In this document: positions 25,408-32,940 of the stretch, piece after piece | Layout of the letters: every line of letters begins with the position of its first letter | How positions within the stretch are numbered: the first letter of the stretch is position 1 | The notes under the pieces: generated by a model | Databases searched by the model: none | Seen by the model: only the letters and a program-made list of their open reading frames with translations | Told to the model about the DNA's origin: nothing | Assembly: GCA_031082225.1 (NCBI GenBank) | Contig: JAVHLG010000020.1 | Coordinates: forward strand, 1-56,777 | Reading direction: 5' to 3' | Source of the DNA: Desulfovibrionaceae bacterium | Lineage (GTDB): Bacteria > Desulfobacterota > Desulfovibrionia > Desulfovibrionales > Desulfovibrionaceae | Length of the DNA: 56,777 nucleotides | Program-made: the position numbers and the translations under genes

Positions 25408-26499
25408 ATGAAGCGCCCCACCCATGCCTATGTACTGACCTTCGTCACCCCGCATCTGGCTGTGGGGCATGCCCCCATGACCAGGGAGCAGCTCGATTCC
25501 CTCAAGGCCCAGGGCATCGACGCCATCCTCAACCTGTGCGCCGAATTCTGCGATCTGCACGACATCGAGTCCGAGGCCGGGTTCGAGGTCTACTACCTGC
25601 CCATTCCCGACGAACAGGCCCCGCCCCTGGCGGAGTTGGAGAAGGCCCTGGCCTGGCTCGACGAGGCCGTCTATCTGGGGCGCAAGGTGCTCATCCACTG
25701 TCGCCACGGCATCGGCCGCACAGGCACGGTCTTAAACGCCTACCTGCTGCGCCGGGGCATGGGCCACAGCCTAAGCGCGCGAATCCTCAAACCCCTGCGC
25801 TCCAAGCCCACCAACTTCGACCAGTGGTGGACCATCCGCAAATACGGCCGGGCCAGCGGGCGGCTGACCATCCGCGAACCCACCCTGGAATCCAAGCACC
25901 TGGTGGATCTGGGGCCCTTTTTCTACGACTATGAGGGGTTGTGCGCCCTGGCCGAGGAATACGCCCCGGACACGGAACGCTGCGGCCGGGAGCACGCCCG
26001 ATGTTGTTCCACGCCCGTGAGCCTGAGCTTCATCGAGGCCGTCTATCTGAGCCATGCCCGCAACGTGGTGTTGCCAAGCCGAACGCGCCTGGCGGTCATC
26101 GACCTGGCCGTGGAGGCGGCCAGGCGGGAACGGATGACGGCCTCGCAGGAAACAGCCACGGCGGCGGAAGGGGAGTTCTGTCTGTCCGACGCCGGGAGCG
26201 TGTGCCCCCTGCTTGACACCGGGACCTGCCTGCTTTTCGACTACCGGCCCCTGCAGTGCCGCACCTTCGGGATTGCGGCGGCGGCCAAGGCCGAACTGTG
26301 GGAGACCCTCGAACCGGCCGTGGAGACCCTCTCCCGGCAGGCCTATTTCGCCTTCACCTCGGAGATGGACGACGAGCCGTTGCCGCGCTTCGGGCTGCCC
26401 GACGTGGTCTCGGGGCGCTACATCCAGGACTTCTTCCACCGGCTCTTGAAAAAACCCCCGCCGCCTGGGCCCGGCCGCACGAAACTTATCCCGGGTTGA
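25408..26499 (+). CDS. Dual-specificity phosphatase / YkgJ-type cysteine cluster fusion
   Basis: 363 aa with two parts. Residues about 1-150 form a cysteine phosphatase of the dual-specificity/tyrosine type, with the P-loop HCRHGIGRTG (nucleophile Cys98) and a general-acid-like PIPDEQAPP loop. Residues about 190-320 resemble the YkgJ-type metal-binding domain (CGREHARCCS, CPLLDTGTCLLF, RPLQCRTFG). The gene starts four bases after the PEP-synthase-like gene, so they are probably co-transcribed, although the ribosome-binding site is weak. The combination suggests a phosphatase tuned by a metal or redox state. Target unknown. Confidence 0.85.
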   Translation: MKRPTHAYVLTFVTPHLAVGHAPMTREQLDSLKAQGIDAILNLCAEFCDLHDIESEAGFEVYYLPIPDEQAPPLAELEKALAWLDEAVYLGRKVLIHCRHGIGRTGTVLNAYLLRRGMGHSLSARILKPLRSKPTNFDQWWTIRKYGRASGRLTIREPTLESKHLVDLGPFFYDYEGLCALAEEYAPDTERCGREHARCCSTPVSLSFIEAVYLSHARNVVLPSRTRLAVIDLAVEAARRERMTASQETATAAEGEFCLSDAGSVCPLLDTGTCLLFDYRPLQCRTFGIAAAAKAELWETLEPAVETLSRQAYFAFTSEMDDEPLPRFGLPDVVSGRYIQDFFHRLLKKPPPPGPGRTKLIPG

Positions 26500-26584
26500 C
26501 CGCGTCGGCGCAATGCCCCTACAGTGTCCATCCGCCGCTTCCGGTCCCCTGCACGGGGCGGACACCGCACCAAAGGAGCATGGC

Positions 26585-26959
26585 ATGGCACAGGATGTTC
26601 GCACCCTTCTCACGGAAGTTGACCGCCCGGCAGACGACGAGGACCGCTGGTTCAAGGATATCCGCATCGGGGACTGGTTTTTTCTGTCCCTGCAAGGCGG
26701 CCCGGATCAGGAAAGCATCCCCCGGGCCATGGTCGGGGCCATGGACTACGAGGCCTTCGAGGTCTCCCTGCAGACCGTGCACGGCGTCATTTCCTACGGC
26801 AAATGGGGGGTGTGGGAACAGTTGTCGGCACTGCCCTGGGCGGCCCGGTTCCATCGGGAAACGCCCCTGCTCATGGTGGCGGGCGAGGTGCCCGTGGCCG
26901 AGGTGCAACGGATTTATGAGGATCTCTTGGAATTTGCGCGCACCCATCCCGTACCGTGA
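26585..26959 (+). CDS. Hypothetical protein, 124 aa
   Basis: I do not recognise it. It is acidic at the N-terminus (TEVDRPADDEDRWF), has a mixed alpha/beta look (FEVSLQTVHGVISYGKWGVWEQLS) and lacks a signal or membrane helix. AAAGGAG lies six bases before the second of two close ATG codons, which was chosen. It is followed by a cytochrome gene 50 bases downstream. Confidence 0.7.
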   Translation: MAQDVRTLLTEVDRPADDEDRWFKDIRIGDWFFLSLQGGPDQESIPRAMVGAMDYEAFEVSLQTVHGVISYGKWGVWEQLSALPWAARFHRETPLLMVAGEVPVAEVQRIYEDLLEFARTHPVP

Positions 26960-27009
26960 CCGATACGGGACAGGAGGCGCGTCACCCTTCGCCATAAGGA
27001 GGCCCCCTC

Positions 27010-27297
27010 ATGCGCGCGCTGGTTTCCGCAACCGTCACGGCCCTGGCCGTCACGATCCTGTCGGCCTTTCCCGCCTCCCGCGCCCAGGGCCAGCCGGACA
27101 CCCCGGCCCTGGTCCGGGATCGCTGCACGGCCTGTCATAACCTGAACCGGGTGCGGGAGCGGGTCGGCAAAAACAACGAGAAAGACTGGGCCGATTATAT
27201 CGGGCGCATGCAAAAACGCGGCGCCCGGGTGGATGACGCGCAAAAGGCGGCCATGGCCGCCTATCTGGCCGCCCTGCCCTCGGGCGACGGCCTGTGA
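27010..27297 (+). CDS. Small monohaem c-type cytochrome
   Basis: A periplasmic electron carrier of 95 aa. A signal peptide (about 1-25, ending SRAQG) precedes a single haem-binding motif CTACH (39-43). The rest is short and Lys/Arg-rich and resembles the C-terminal half of a small cytochrome c. TAAGGAGG precedes the ATG. Its stop overlaps the GTG of the next gene, which encodes a ferric-reductase-like b-type membrane protein, so they likely form one redox unit. Confidence 0.85.
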   Translation: MRALVSATVTALAVTILSAFPASRAQGQPDTPALVRDRCTACHNLNRVRERVGKNNEKDWADYIGRMQKRGARVDDAQKAAMAAYLAALPSGDGL

Positions 27298-27908
27298 ACC
27301 GCCCTGGCGCAGCGGCCTTCTTTGCTGCGCCTTTCGGGCTGGCGGCGGCGGCCCTGGTCCTGGCCCTGCCCGTGGTCTTGGCCGGGGAGGACCGGCTGCG
27401 GGCCGTGGCCAATCTGGCGGCGCTTGCGGCCCTGCCCTGCATCCCGCTGCTGTTTCTTTTGGGCACGCGAAGCCCGCTTGCGGTCCAGGTCCTGGGACTC
27501 TCCCGGACGTTTCGGGTCCACAGGGCCCTGGGGCTGGTCTTCCCGGCCCTTTTGGCGGTCCACGCCGGACTCCACGTCTACCGGTTCGCCGTGGCCATGG
27601 GGCTTTCCTATCCCCAGGCCGCCCTGGCCATCCCCAACACCTGGGAGATGGTTCTGGGCAAGGCGGCCCTGGCGCTTTTTCTGGCCGCCTGGGGCGCGGC
27701 GTGGCTTGGAACCTCGGGCCGCCTGCCCCGCCGTATCTGGCGGCCCGTGCATCTGGCGGTCCACCTGGCCGCGCCTGCGGCCTTCGTCCACGCCCTGTTT
27801 CGGGGTGAGGACATGACCCGGGGCTGGCTTTTTGCGGTCTGGGTCGTGGCCGCCGCCACATGGCTTATGGCCATGGGCTGGCGGGCCATACGGGGTCGCT
27901 CGGGCTAG
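27294..27908 (+). CDS. Ferric-reductase-like transmembrane protein
   Basis: A 204-aa protein with about six helices and conserved histidines (RVHRALGLVFPALLAVHAGLH and PVHLAVHLAAPAAFVHALF), the pattern of the ferric reductase/MsrQ-like haem b domain. It would move electrons across the membrane, here probably to or from the partner cytochrome c. The GTG start overlaps the cytochrome stop (GTGA). No MsrP-like molybdoenzyme is encoded alongside, so the final acceptor is unknown. Confidence 0.8.
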   Translation: MNRPGAAAFFAAPFGLAAAALVLALPVVLAGEDRLRAVANLAALAALPCIPLLFLLGTRSPLAVQVLGLSRTFRVHRALGLVFPALLAVHAGLHVYRFAVAMGLSYPQAALAIPNTWEMVLGKAALALFLAAWGAAWLGTSGRLPRRIWRPVHLAVHLAAPAAFVHALFRGEDMTRGWLFAVWVVAAATWLMAMGWRAIRGRSG

Positions 27909-27974
27909 ATGTCGCGTCCTCGAAAGACGGACAGGCCTATTCCCCACCCCCGGGCCAATCCGCCCAGGGCCTTC

Positions 27975-28142
27975 TTAGGGCAGAAACCTCACCTTGACCT
28001 CAAGGCCCTCAATGATCAGCCCCACCTCCTCCAGGCGGTTGATCATGTCCTGGCGCAGGCCGCGTTCCAGGAGATTGACGTCGAGCTCGGCCAAGTCCGG
28101 GCCTTCCACGGTCGCATCGCTGATGATCTTGACCTCATACAT
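27975..28142 (-). CDS. Small hypothetical protein, 55 aa
   Basis: A short minus-strand gene starting MYEVKIISDATVEGPD and ending GLEVKVRFLP. It has no membrane segment and a balanced alpha/beta look. AGAGGGAAAGATC lies before the ATG at 28142, and codon use matches the high-GC neighbours. It is convergent with the ferric-reductase-like gene and divergent from the DUF2628 gene. I do not recognise a family, so the function is unknown. Confidence 0.6.
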   Translation of the reverse strand: MYEVKIISDATVEGPDLAELDVNLLERGLRQDMINRLEEVGLIIEGLEVKVRFLP

Positions 28143-28290
28143 GATCTTTCCCTCTTATTTTTCCTGTTTTCGGTGTGGCCGGGAGGCCGCGCGGCGCATC
28201 GGACATGGCGCGGCCCCTTACGTCGCCCCTGGTTGTCCGGCGGCCTGTTTTATGACAGAGAGCAACAAAAAACTCTACGGGAGGCAGACC

Positions 28291-28737
28291 ATGGACATCG
28301 TCACGGACAACGAATATGCGGCCTTTATCGGACGCGAACAGCACAAGTACCTCCCGCGTTTCCGGATGTTCGACGACCTGGCCGGAAATTTCAAGGCCAC
28401 CTGGAACTGGTCCGCGTTTTTCTTCACCTTCTGGTGGCTGCTCTACCGCAAGCTGTATGCCTACGCCGCCCTGGCGTTCGTCCTGTCCTTCGTTCCGTAC
28501 CTCAACTTCGCGATCATGGTCGCCTCTGGCGCTGCTGGATACTTCGTGTACTACCGCAAGGCCCGCACGGACATCGGCCGACTCAAGCAGGCCTTTCCCG
28601 GAATGGACGTCACCATGCGCTGCGCCGAACTGGGCGGCGTGCATCGCTTCGTCATCTGGGTGGGCGTGCTGGTGACGGCCTTTTTCCTCCTGGCCGCCCT
28701 GTCCCTGGGGGTCATCGGGACCATGATCGGGGAATAG
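28291..28737 (+). CDS. DUF2628-family membrane protein
   Basis: 148 aa with a cytoplasmic N-terminus, the family-typical motif WNWSAFFFTFWWLLYRKLYAYA, a second helix (about 62-88) and a C-terminal helix (about 120-145). GGGAGG lies before the ATG at 28291. The function of this family is not established. It stands alone, divergent from the 55-aa gene. Confidence 0.85.
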   Translation: MDIVTDNEYAAFIGREQHKYLPRFRMFDDLAGNFKATWNWSAFFFTFWWLLYRKLYAYAALAFVLSFVPYLNFAIMVASGAAGYFVYYRKARTDIGRLKQAFPGMDVTMRCAELGGVHRFVIWVGVLVTAFFLLAALSLGVIGTMIGE

Positions 28738-28795
28738 CCCATAGCCGGACGGCATGAGCCTCCTGGCCCGGACCTGAGGCCGATCAAAAAACCCC

Positions 28796-28811
28796 GTTGA
28801 CTGATTTCAAC
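28796..28811. promoter_or_regulatory. Possible operator in front of the HicA gene
   Basis: GTTGA-CTGATT-TCAAC is a 5-bp perfect inverted repeat with a 6-base spacer. It overlaps a TTGACT that could be a -35 element, about 25 bases before the toxin start. HicAB systems repress themselves, so an operator is expected here. Short arms make this tentative. Confidence 0.35.
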
Positions 28812-28833
28812 AAGTATTCTATTTGGTATCATA

Positions 28834-29133
28834 ATGTCACAGCGCGCAAAACTTCTTGACCGATGGCGAACCAATACCCCCGTCGATGCTCCGCGCGAAC
28901 AAGTAGGAGGCATTCTTGAATATTTTTTTCCCGGGCAATACACATGGCAAACAGGGGGTTCCTCGCATTACATCGTCAGGGACGAGAGGCTAAAAAACAT
29001 GAAAGAATGCGGACCCGGCGGTGAATTTTCGATTCCGGTTCGTAGCGGAAAACGGGTCATCCGGGTATATCTGAAACGCCTTGTCGAAGTTATCGACTTC
29101 ATCGAGCAGAGAGTGAACCATGAAGACACCTGA
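28834..29133 (+). CDS. hicA: HicA-like toxin
   Basis: Probable mRNA interferase of a type II toxin-antitoxin pair, 99 aa. HicA-family cues are GGSSHYIVRD (the catalytic-histidine region) and YLKRLVEVIDFIEQ at the end. It overlaps the antitoxin gene by 14 bases. No good ribosome-binding site precedes the ATG at 28834, so the true start could be later. The gene is richer in A+T than its neighbours, a sign of recent transfer. Confidence 0.75.
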   Translation: MSQRAKLLDRWRTNTPVDAPREQVGGILEYFFPGQYTWQTGGSSHYIVRDERLKNMKECGPGGEFSIPVRSGKRVIRVYLKRLVEVIDFIEQRVNHEDT

Positions 29134-29620
29134 GCAGTATTGGAACCTCGGATACAAGATGGTCGTCGAAGCGATCCCCGATGAGGATGGCGGCGGTTTA
29201 TCCGCGACCATGCCGGAACTTGGGGAATACGCCTTTGTGGGAGATGGAGAATCACCCGAGGAGGCCATCGCCAGCTTAAAGAGCGTCTTTTGCACGATAG
29301 TCGGAGAGTATATTCAATCTAACAAACCCTTCCCTCTCCCGAAGAAGAAACCTGCATACAGCGGCAAATTCCTGGCCCGCATCACGCCTGCCCTTCATGA
29401 ACGGTTGGTGAGCCAGGCAGAGGAGCAAGGCGTCTCGCTCAATCAATTTGTGACCGAATGCCTTGCGGCATCAAGCGTTGAGCAATGTGTCATCAAAAAC
29501 ATCGAGTCACATTTTGCCGTGGCGAACGATCTTCTGGTAAAAACCTCCGTCGTCAGTGTCGAATTGCCACCGAATCCTCACCACATATCCACGAGTGAAG
29601 CCACCTGGGGATACCAATAA
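29120..29620 (+). CDS. hicB: HicB-like antitoxin
   Basis: Antitoxin partner of 166 aa. The N-terminal half fits the HicB RNase-H-like fold (YKMVVEAIPDEDGGGLSATMPELGEYAFVG, SPEEAIASLKSVF). The middle holds a ribbon-helix-helix-like segment (SGKFLARITPALHERLV, GVSLNQFVTECLA), likely for DNA binding and autorepression. It has a C-terminal extension of about 40 residues. It follows hicA with a 14-base overlap. Confidence 0.8.
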   Translation: MKTPEQYWNLGYKMVVEAIPDEDGGGLSATMPELGEYAFVGDGESPEEAIASLKSVFCTIVGEYIQSNKPFPLPKKKPAYSGKFLARITPALHERLVSQAEEQGVSLNQFVTECLAASSVEQCVIKNIESHFAVANDLLVKTSVVSVELPPNPHHISTSEATWGYQ

Positions 29621-29622
29621 CG

Positions 29623-30075
29623 ATGCTGCACCATGTTTTTTCGCTGATGTGCCAATCCGTGACGAAGGAAAAAGATGGCAACATCTCCATAAACAAAATT
29701 ATCACCTCTGGCTCTGTCAGCAGTATCCCGTCGACATTGCCCGGATTTTCCATCGTATCCATGTGGAATTTTGAAAATGATGACATGGAACCTGAAAAAT
29801 ACACCAGAGTCAGATATCTTTTAAAGGCACCTTCGAGAACTATCTCCATTGGAGGCATTGATATCGATCATGATAAAGCGACGAACATCAACAGTGTTAT
29901 AGTAAACCTGGAAAGCCTTCCTATCCGGGAAACTGGCTCATACTCCATTAAAATCGATAAGTATGCAAAAAAAAGATGGAAAAATGTCGCATCCATCCCA
30001 TTTCGCATCGTTGAAAAATCGAAACCCGAAAAGACACACCGAAATCAGAATTCCACATCAGAGAAACAACCATAG
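29623..30075 (+). CDS. Hypothetical protein downstream of hicAB (DUF6941-like)
   Basis: 150 aa, starting two bases after the hicB stop. The N-terminal part (LMCQSVTKEKDGNISINKI, then beta-rich segments) loosely resembles DUF6941 proteins, but I am not sure. The C-terminus is Lys/Asn-rich. Codon use is the most AT-rich in the window (frequent ATA, AAA and AAT). It is probably cargo of the transferred hicAB segment. Confidence 0.6.
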   Translation: MLHHVFSLMCQSVTKEKDGNISINKIITSGSVSSIPSTLPGFSIVSMWNFENDDMEPEKYTRVRYLLKAPSRTISIGGIDIDHDKATNINSVIVNLESLPIRETGSYSIKIDKYAKKRWKNVASIPFRIVEKSKPEKTHRNQNSTSEKQP

Positions 30076-30090
30076 CAATACGCCGTCTCT

Positions 30091-30111
30091 GTGCAGCCGG
30101 TGGTTCTGCAC
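30091..30111 (+). terminator. Hairpin after the hicAB-linked gene
   Basis: GTGCAG (30091-30096) pairs with CTGCAC (30106-30111), 15 bases past the stop codon. No T-tract follows. Confidence 0.35.
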
Positions 30112-30334
30112 CTCCCTGCCGCGTCGTTCCATGAGTGCCCTTCTGGAGCCTGCCCGTGAGCCTGTCTAGACCAACGAGGTGACACGAACTTCAAACCACC
30201 CCGATGGCCCGGGGCGGCCTTTTTTCGGCCCGGTTCTTGCTACCAAATACCAAAGCCGGTCGCCAAACCCCGTCCTGGCGCGGAATCGCCCTGTGCCCCG
30301 TCGCGCCGACCCGGACGAAAGACCGTGCATTTGG

Positions 30335-30363
30335 CGTCATTTCGTGTCAATTACGAAATGACG
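30335..30363. promoter_or_regulatory. Perfect 11-bp inverted repeat upstream of receiver protein
   Basis: CGTCATTTCGT (30335-30345) and ACGAAATGACG (30353-30363) are perfect complements around a 7-base spacer, 80 bases before the response-regulator start. It has no T-tract, so an operator for a dimeric regulator is more likely than a terminator. It is AT-richer than its surroundings. Confidence 0.6.
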
Positions 30364-30443
30364 GCAACCCGATGCCCGCTCCCGGAGGCCGCCCACGACC
30401 CGGTTCGGGTTCCCGGCCACCCGGAAAGGAGACGCGAGACAAC

Positions 30444-30866
30444 ATGGACACCGCCCCCGGCCACTGCGGCCACGGTTTCTATCGGGTGCTCCTCGCCGAG
30501 GACTGCGACAGCTCCCGGCTGGCCATGGAGATGTGTCTGCGCCACGCCGGATGCGACCCCCACGGGGCGCGCAACGGCCGCCAGGCCCTGGAGCTCTTCG
30601 CCTCGGCCTCGTTTGACATGGTGCTCATGGACCTGGAGATGCCGGACATGGACGGCCACGAGGTCACGGCCTGCATCCGGGCCATGGAACGGGAACGTCG
30701 CCTGCCGCCGACCCCGGTCATCGCCCTGACCGCCCATGACGATCCGGTCCACCGGGAAACCTGCCGACAAACCGGCTTCACCGGATACATGGTCAAGCCC
30801 GCCAGCACCGACACCCTCCGCCGCCTGCTCGAGACCTTCTGTCGCCCCCCCGCCCCGCGCTCCTGA
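30444..30866 (+). CDS. Single-domain response regulator
   Basis: A receiver-only protein of 140 aa. The acidic pair is in VLLAEDCDSS, the phosphoacceptor is Asp63 in VLMDLEMPDMDG, then IALTAH and MVKPAS. The sequence is closest in style to receivers of hybrid kinases that feed phosphorelays. AAAGGAG lies rather far (about 13 bases) before the ATG. No kinase gene is adjacent. The inverted repeat at 30335-30363 may control it. Confidence 0.88.
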   Translation: MDTAPGHCGHGFYRVLLAEDCDSSRLAMEMCLRHAGCDPHGARNGRQALELFASASFDMVLMDLEMPDMDGHEVTACIRAMERERRLPPTPVIALTAHDDPVHRETCRQTGFTGYMVKPASTDTLRRLLETFCRPPAPRS

Positions 30867-30950
30867 CGCCCCGGCCGCGCCGAACGCGCATTGCCGCGCC
30901 CCACGCGGCTTGATAGACTGGGCCTGAATACATCCCCAAAGAGAGGCCCC

Positions 30951-32453
30951 ATGACCGACAAACCCATCCTGGTCACCGGCGCCACGGGATACGTGGGCGG
31001 GCGACTGGTCCCAAAGCTCCTCGACGCCGGACGCCGGGTGCGGGCCGTGGGCCGCTCCCTGGACAAGCTGGGGGCCCGGCCCTGGGCCTTCCACCCCGGG
31101 GTGGAGCTCGTGGCCGCCGACCTCTTCGACCTTGCCTCCACCCGGGCGGCGCTTCGCGGCTGCGACACGGCCTATTACCTGGTGCACTCCATGCGCCCCG
31201 ACAAACGCGACTTCGCCGCCGCCGACCGCCATGCCGCCCTGATCATGGCCCGGGCCGCCCGGGAGGAGGGACTCTCGCGCATCATCTACCTGGGGGGACT
31301 GGGCGAGGAACGCGAAGACTTAAGCCACCACCTCAAGTCCCGCCACGAGGTGGCGCTGATCCTGTCCCACGGCGGCACGCCCCTGACCCATCTGCGGGCG
31401 GCCATGATCCTGGGCTCGGGCAGCGCCTCCTTCGAGCTTCTGCGCTACCTGGGCGACCGCCTGCCGGTCATGCTCACCCCGGCCTGGGTGCGCACCCGCT
31501 GCCAGCCCATCGCCATCACCAACGTCCTGGGCTACCTCCTGGGCTGCCTGGACGAACCCCGCACCCTGGGCCGCACCTTCGACATCGGCGGCCCGGACGT
31601 GCTCTCCTATCAGGATCTCTTCCGCATCTACGCCGAGGAGGCGGGCCTGCCGCGCCGCCTGATCATCCCCGTGCCGGTCATGACCCCCCGGCTCTCGGGC
31701 TACTGGGCGCAACTGGTCACCCCCATCCCGGCCTCCCTGGTCATCCCCCTGGTGGAGGGCCTGCGCAACGAGGTGGTCTGCCAGGACCACGCCATCCGGG
31801 ACATCATCCCCCAGAACCTGCGCACCTGCCGGGAGACCATCGCCCGGGCACTGGAAAAAATCCGCCAGAACACGGTGGAGACCTGCTGCACCGACGCCGG
31901 ATGCGCCGTGCCGCCCGAATGGCTGGCCGTAGGCGACGCGCCCTATGCCGGGGGCACGGTGCTTGGGTGCGGCTACCGGGCCCGCATCGCCTCGGAACCG
32001 GAGGATCTGTGGCGGGCCCTGGCCAAGATCGGCGGGGAGACCGGCTGGTATTACGGCGACATGCTGTGGCGGCTGCGGGGATTTCTGGACAAGCTTTTCG
32101 GCGGGGTGGGCCTGCGCCGGATGCGCATTTCCCCGGACAACCTGCGCGTGGGCGACCCCCTGGACTTCTGGCGCATCCTGACCGTGGAGAAAAACCATCG
32201 CCTGGTCCTTCTGGCCGAAATGAAGCTTCCCGGCGAGGCGCTTTTGGAATTCCAACTGCTGCGCGTGGGCGACAACCAGACCGAACTCACGGCCCACTCC
32301 CGGTTCCTGCCCCGGGGCCTGGGCGGGCTGCTGTATTGGTACGCCACCTATCCCCTGCATCAGCTCGTGTTCTCGGGCCTGCTCACGGGGCTGGCCCATG
32401 CCGCCGGGAAACCCCTGCTGCGGCAGCCCGAACGATTCACCCCGCTGCGCTGA
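30951..32453 (+). CDS. SDR-type NAD(P)-binding protein with C-terminal DUF2867
   Basis: 500 aa. The N-terminal ~300 residues are an atypical short-chain dehydrogenase/NmrA-like Rossmann domain (ILVTGATGYVGGRLVPKLL, YYLVHSMRPD, IIYLGGLG). The C-terminal ~150 residues match DUF2867 (FGGVGLRRMRISPDNLRVGDPLDFWRI; LLEFQLLRVGDNQTELTAHSRFLPRGL). This fusion is known in many bacteria, with no firm substrate. AGAGAGG precedes the ATG at 30951. A very strong palindrome follows the stop. Confidence 0.88.
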   Translation: MTDKPILVTGATGYVGGRLVPKLLDAGRRVRAVGRSLDKLGARPWAFHPGVELVAADLFDLASTRAALRGCDTAYYLVHSMRPDKRDFAAADRHAALIMARAAREEGLSRIIYLGGLGEEREDLSHHLKSRHEVALILSHGGTPLTHLRAAMILGSGSASFELLRYLGDRLPVMLTPAWVRTRCQPIAITNVLGYLLGCLDEPRTLGRTFDIGGPDVLSYQDLFRIYAEEAGLPRRLIIPVPVMTPRLSGYWAQLVTPIPASLVIPLVEGLRNEVVCQDHAIRDIIPQNLRTCRETIARALEKIRQNTVETCCTDAGCAVPPEWLAVGDAPYAGGTVLGCGYRARIASEPEDLWRALAKIGGETGWYYGDMLWRLRGFLDKLFGGVGLRRMRISPDNLRVGDPLDFWRILTVEKNHRLVLLAEMKLPGEALLEFQLLRVGDNQTELTAHSRFLPRGLGGLLYWYATYPLHQLVFSGLLTGLAHAAGKPLLRQPERFTPLR

Positions 32454-32462
32454 GTCGAACCC

Positions 32463-32500
32463 GTTGGGGGCGGTCGCCATGGCGACCGCCCCCAACCCCT
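32463..32500 (+). terminator. 34-nt perfect palindrome terminating the SDR gene
   Basis: From 32463 to 32496 the sequence is a perfect palindrome centred between 32479 and 32480, with arms GTTGGGGGCGGTCGCCA and the complement. It starts nine bases past the stop codon and is followed by CCCTTTCT. It likely ends transcription. It could also be a recognition site, because the symmetry is complete with no loop. Confidence 0.75.
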
Positions 32501-32775
32501 TTCTACTATCCGTGGATCATCCGCGCCGCCCGAATCGGCAAAGGCCCTCCTTTCCCGCTCCACAGGGACGCGCTCCCGGCCCAGGCCGGGCCGGACGGGT
32601 CACCGTGACGCCCTAACACCCTATTTTTCCTTGTAAAAAAGATTCTTTTCGAAAAAAACAGCCCGAAACCCGCACAGTCCACAATCCGTGGAATCCGCGC
32701 CCTGCCAGCCGCCTTCCCGGCAATCGCGGCAAAAGCCCCGGCCCTGGCCCCTTTCCGGACTCCCGCCAGTTTCCG

Positions 32776-32794
32776 GTTCCATGATCCGTGGAAC
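32776..32794. promoter_or_regulatory. Candidate upstream activator site for the sigma-54 promoter
   Basis: GTTCCA-TGATCCG-TGGAAC is a 6-bp perfect dyad about 150 bases upstream of the sigma-54 promoter, the usual distance for an enhancer-binding protein. A related dyad, TCCAC-AATCC-GTGGA (32678-32692), lies exactly one hundred bases further upstream. Confidence 0.5.
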
Positions 32795-32924
32795 GTCCTG
32801 TCCGGATCACCATCCCCGGCAAAAATCCCGGCCAGGCAGGCCCTTCTCAAAAGTCCTTTTTTCCCAAGATCTTATCGTTGTCGTCAACACGGCGGCGCGA
32901 CTTTTTCCGCCTGGACGCGCGATC

Positions 32925-32940
32925 CGGCACGGGGGTTGCT
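32925..32940 (+). promoter_or_regulatory. Sigma-54 promoter of the Flp pilin gene
   Basis: CGGCACGGGGGTTGCT matches the -24/-12 consensus TGGCAC-N5-TTGCW at every position but the first, with the required GG-to-GC spacing. The pilin ATG is 57 bases downstream. This implies an activator of the NtrC type, which is not encoded in the window. Confidence 0.8.

Larger units (their letters stand above)
30076..30443. other. Intergenic region at the right edge of the AT-rich insert
   Basis: 368 bases. It contains a GTGCAG/CTGCAC hairpin (30091-30111), a GGCCTTTTTT terminator-like stretch near 30210-30225, and the strong inverted repeat at 30335-30363. No gene or tRNA was recognised. The composition changes from AT-rich to GC-rich within it. 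Confidence 0.55.

Noticed and set aside
28135-28755. 206-aa minus-strand protein opposite the DUF2628 gene
   Set aside because: No ribosome-binding site, shadow-like composition, and the plus-strand gene has a recognisable family motif.
30180-30226. tRNA gene or tRNA-derived attachment site at the edge of the AT-rich insert
   Set aside because: A TTCAAA and a terminator-like stretch drew attention, but no cloverleaf or anticodon arm can be drawn.
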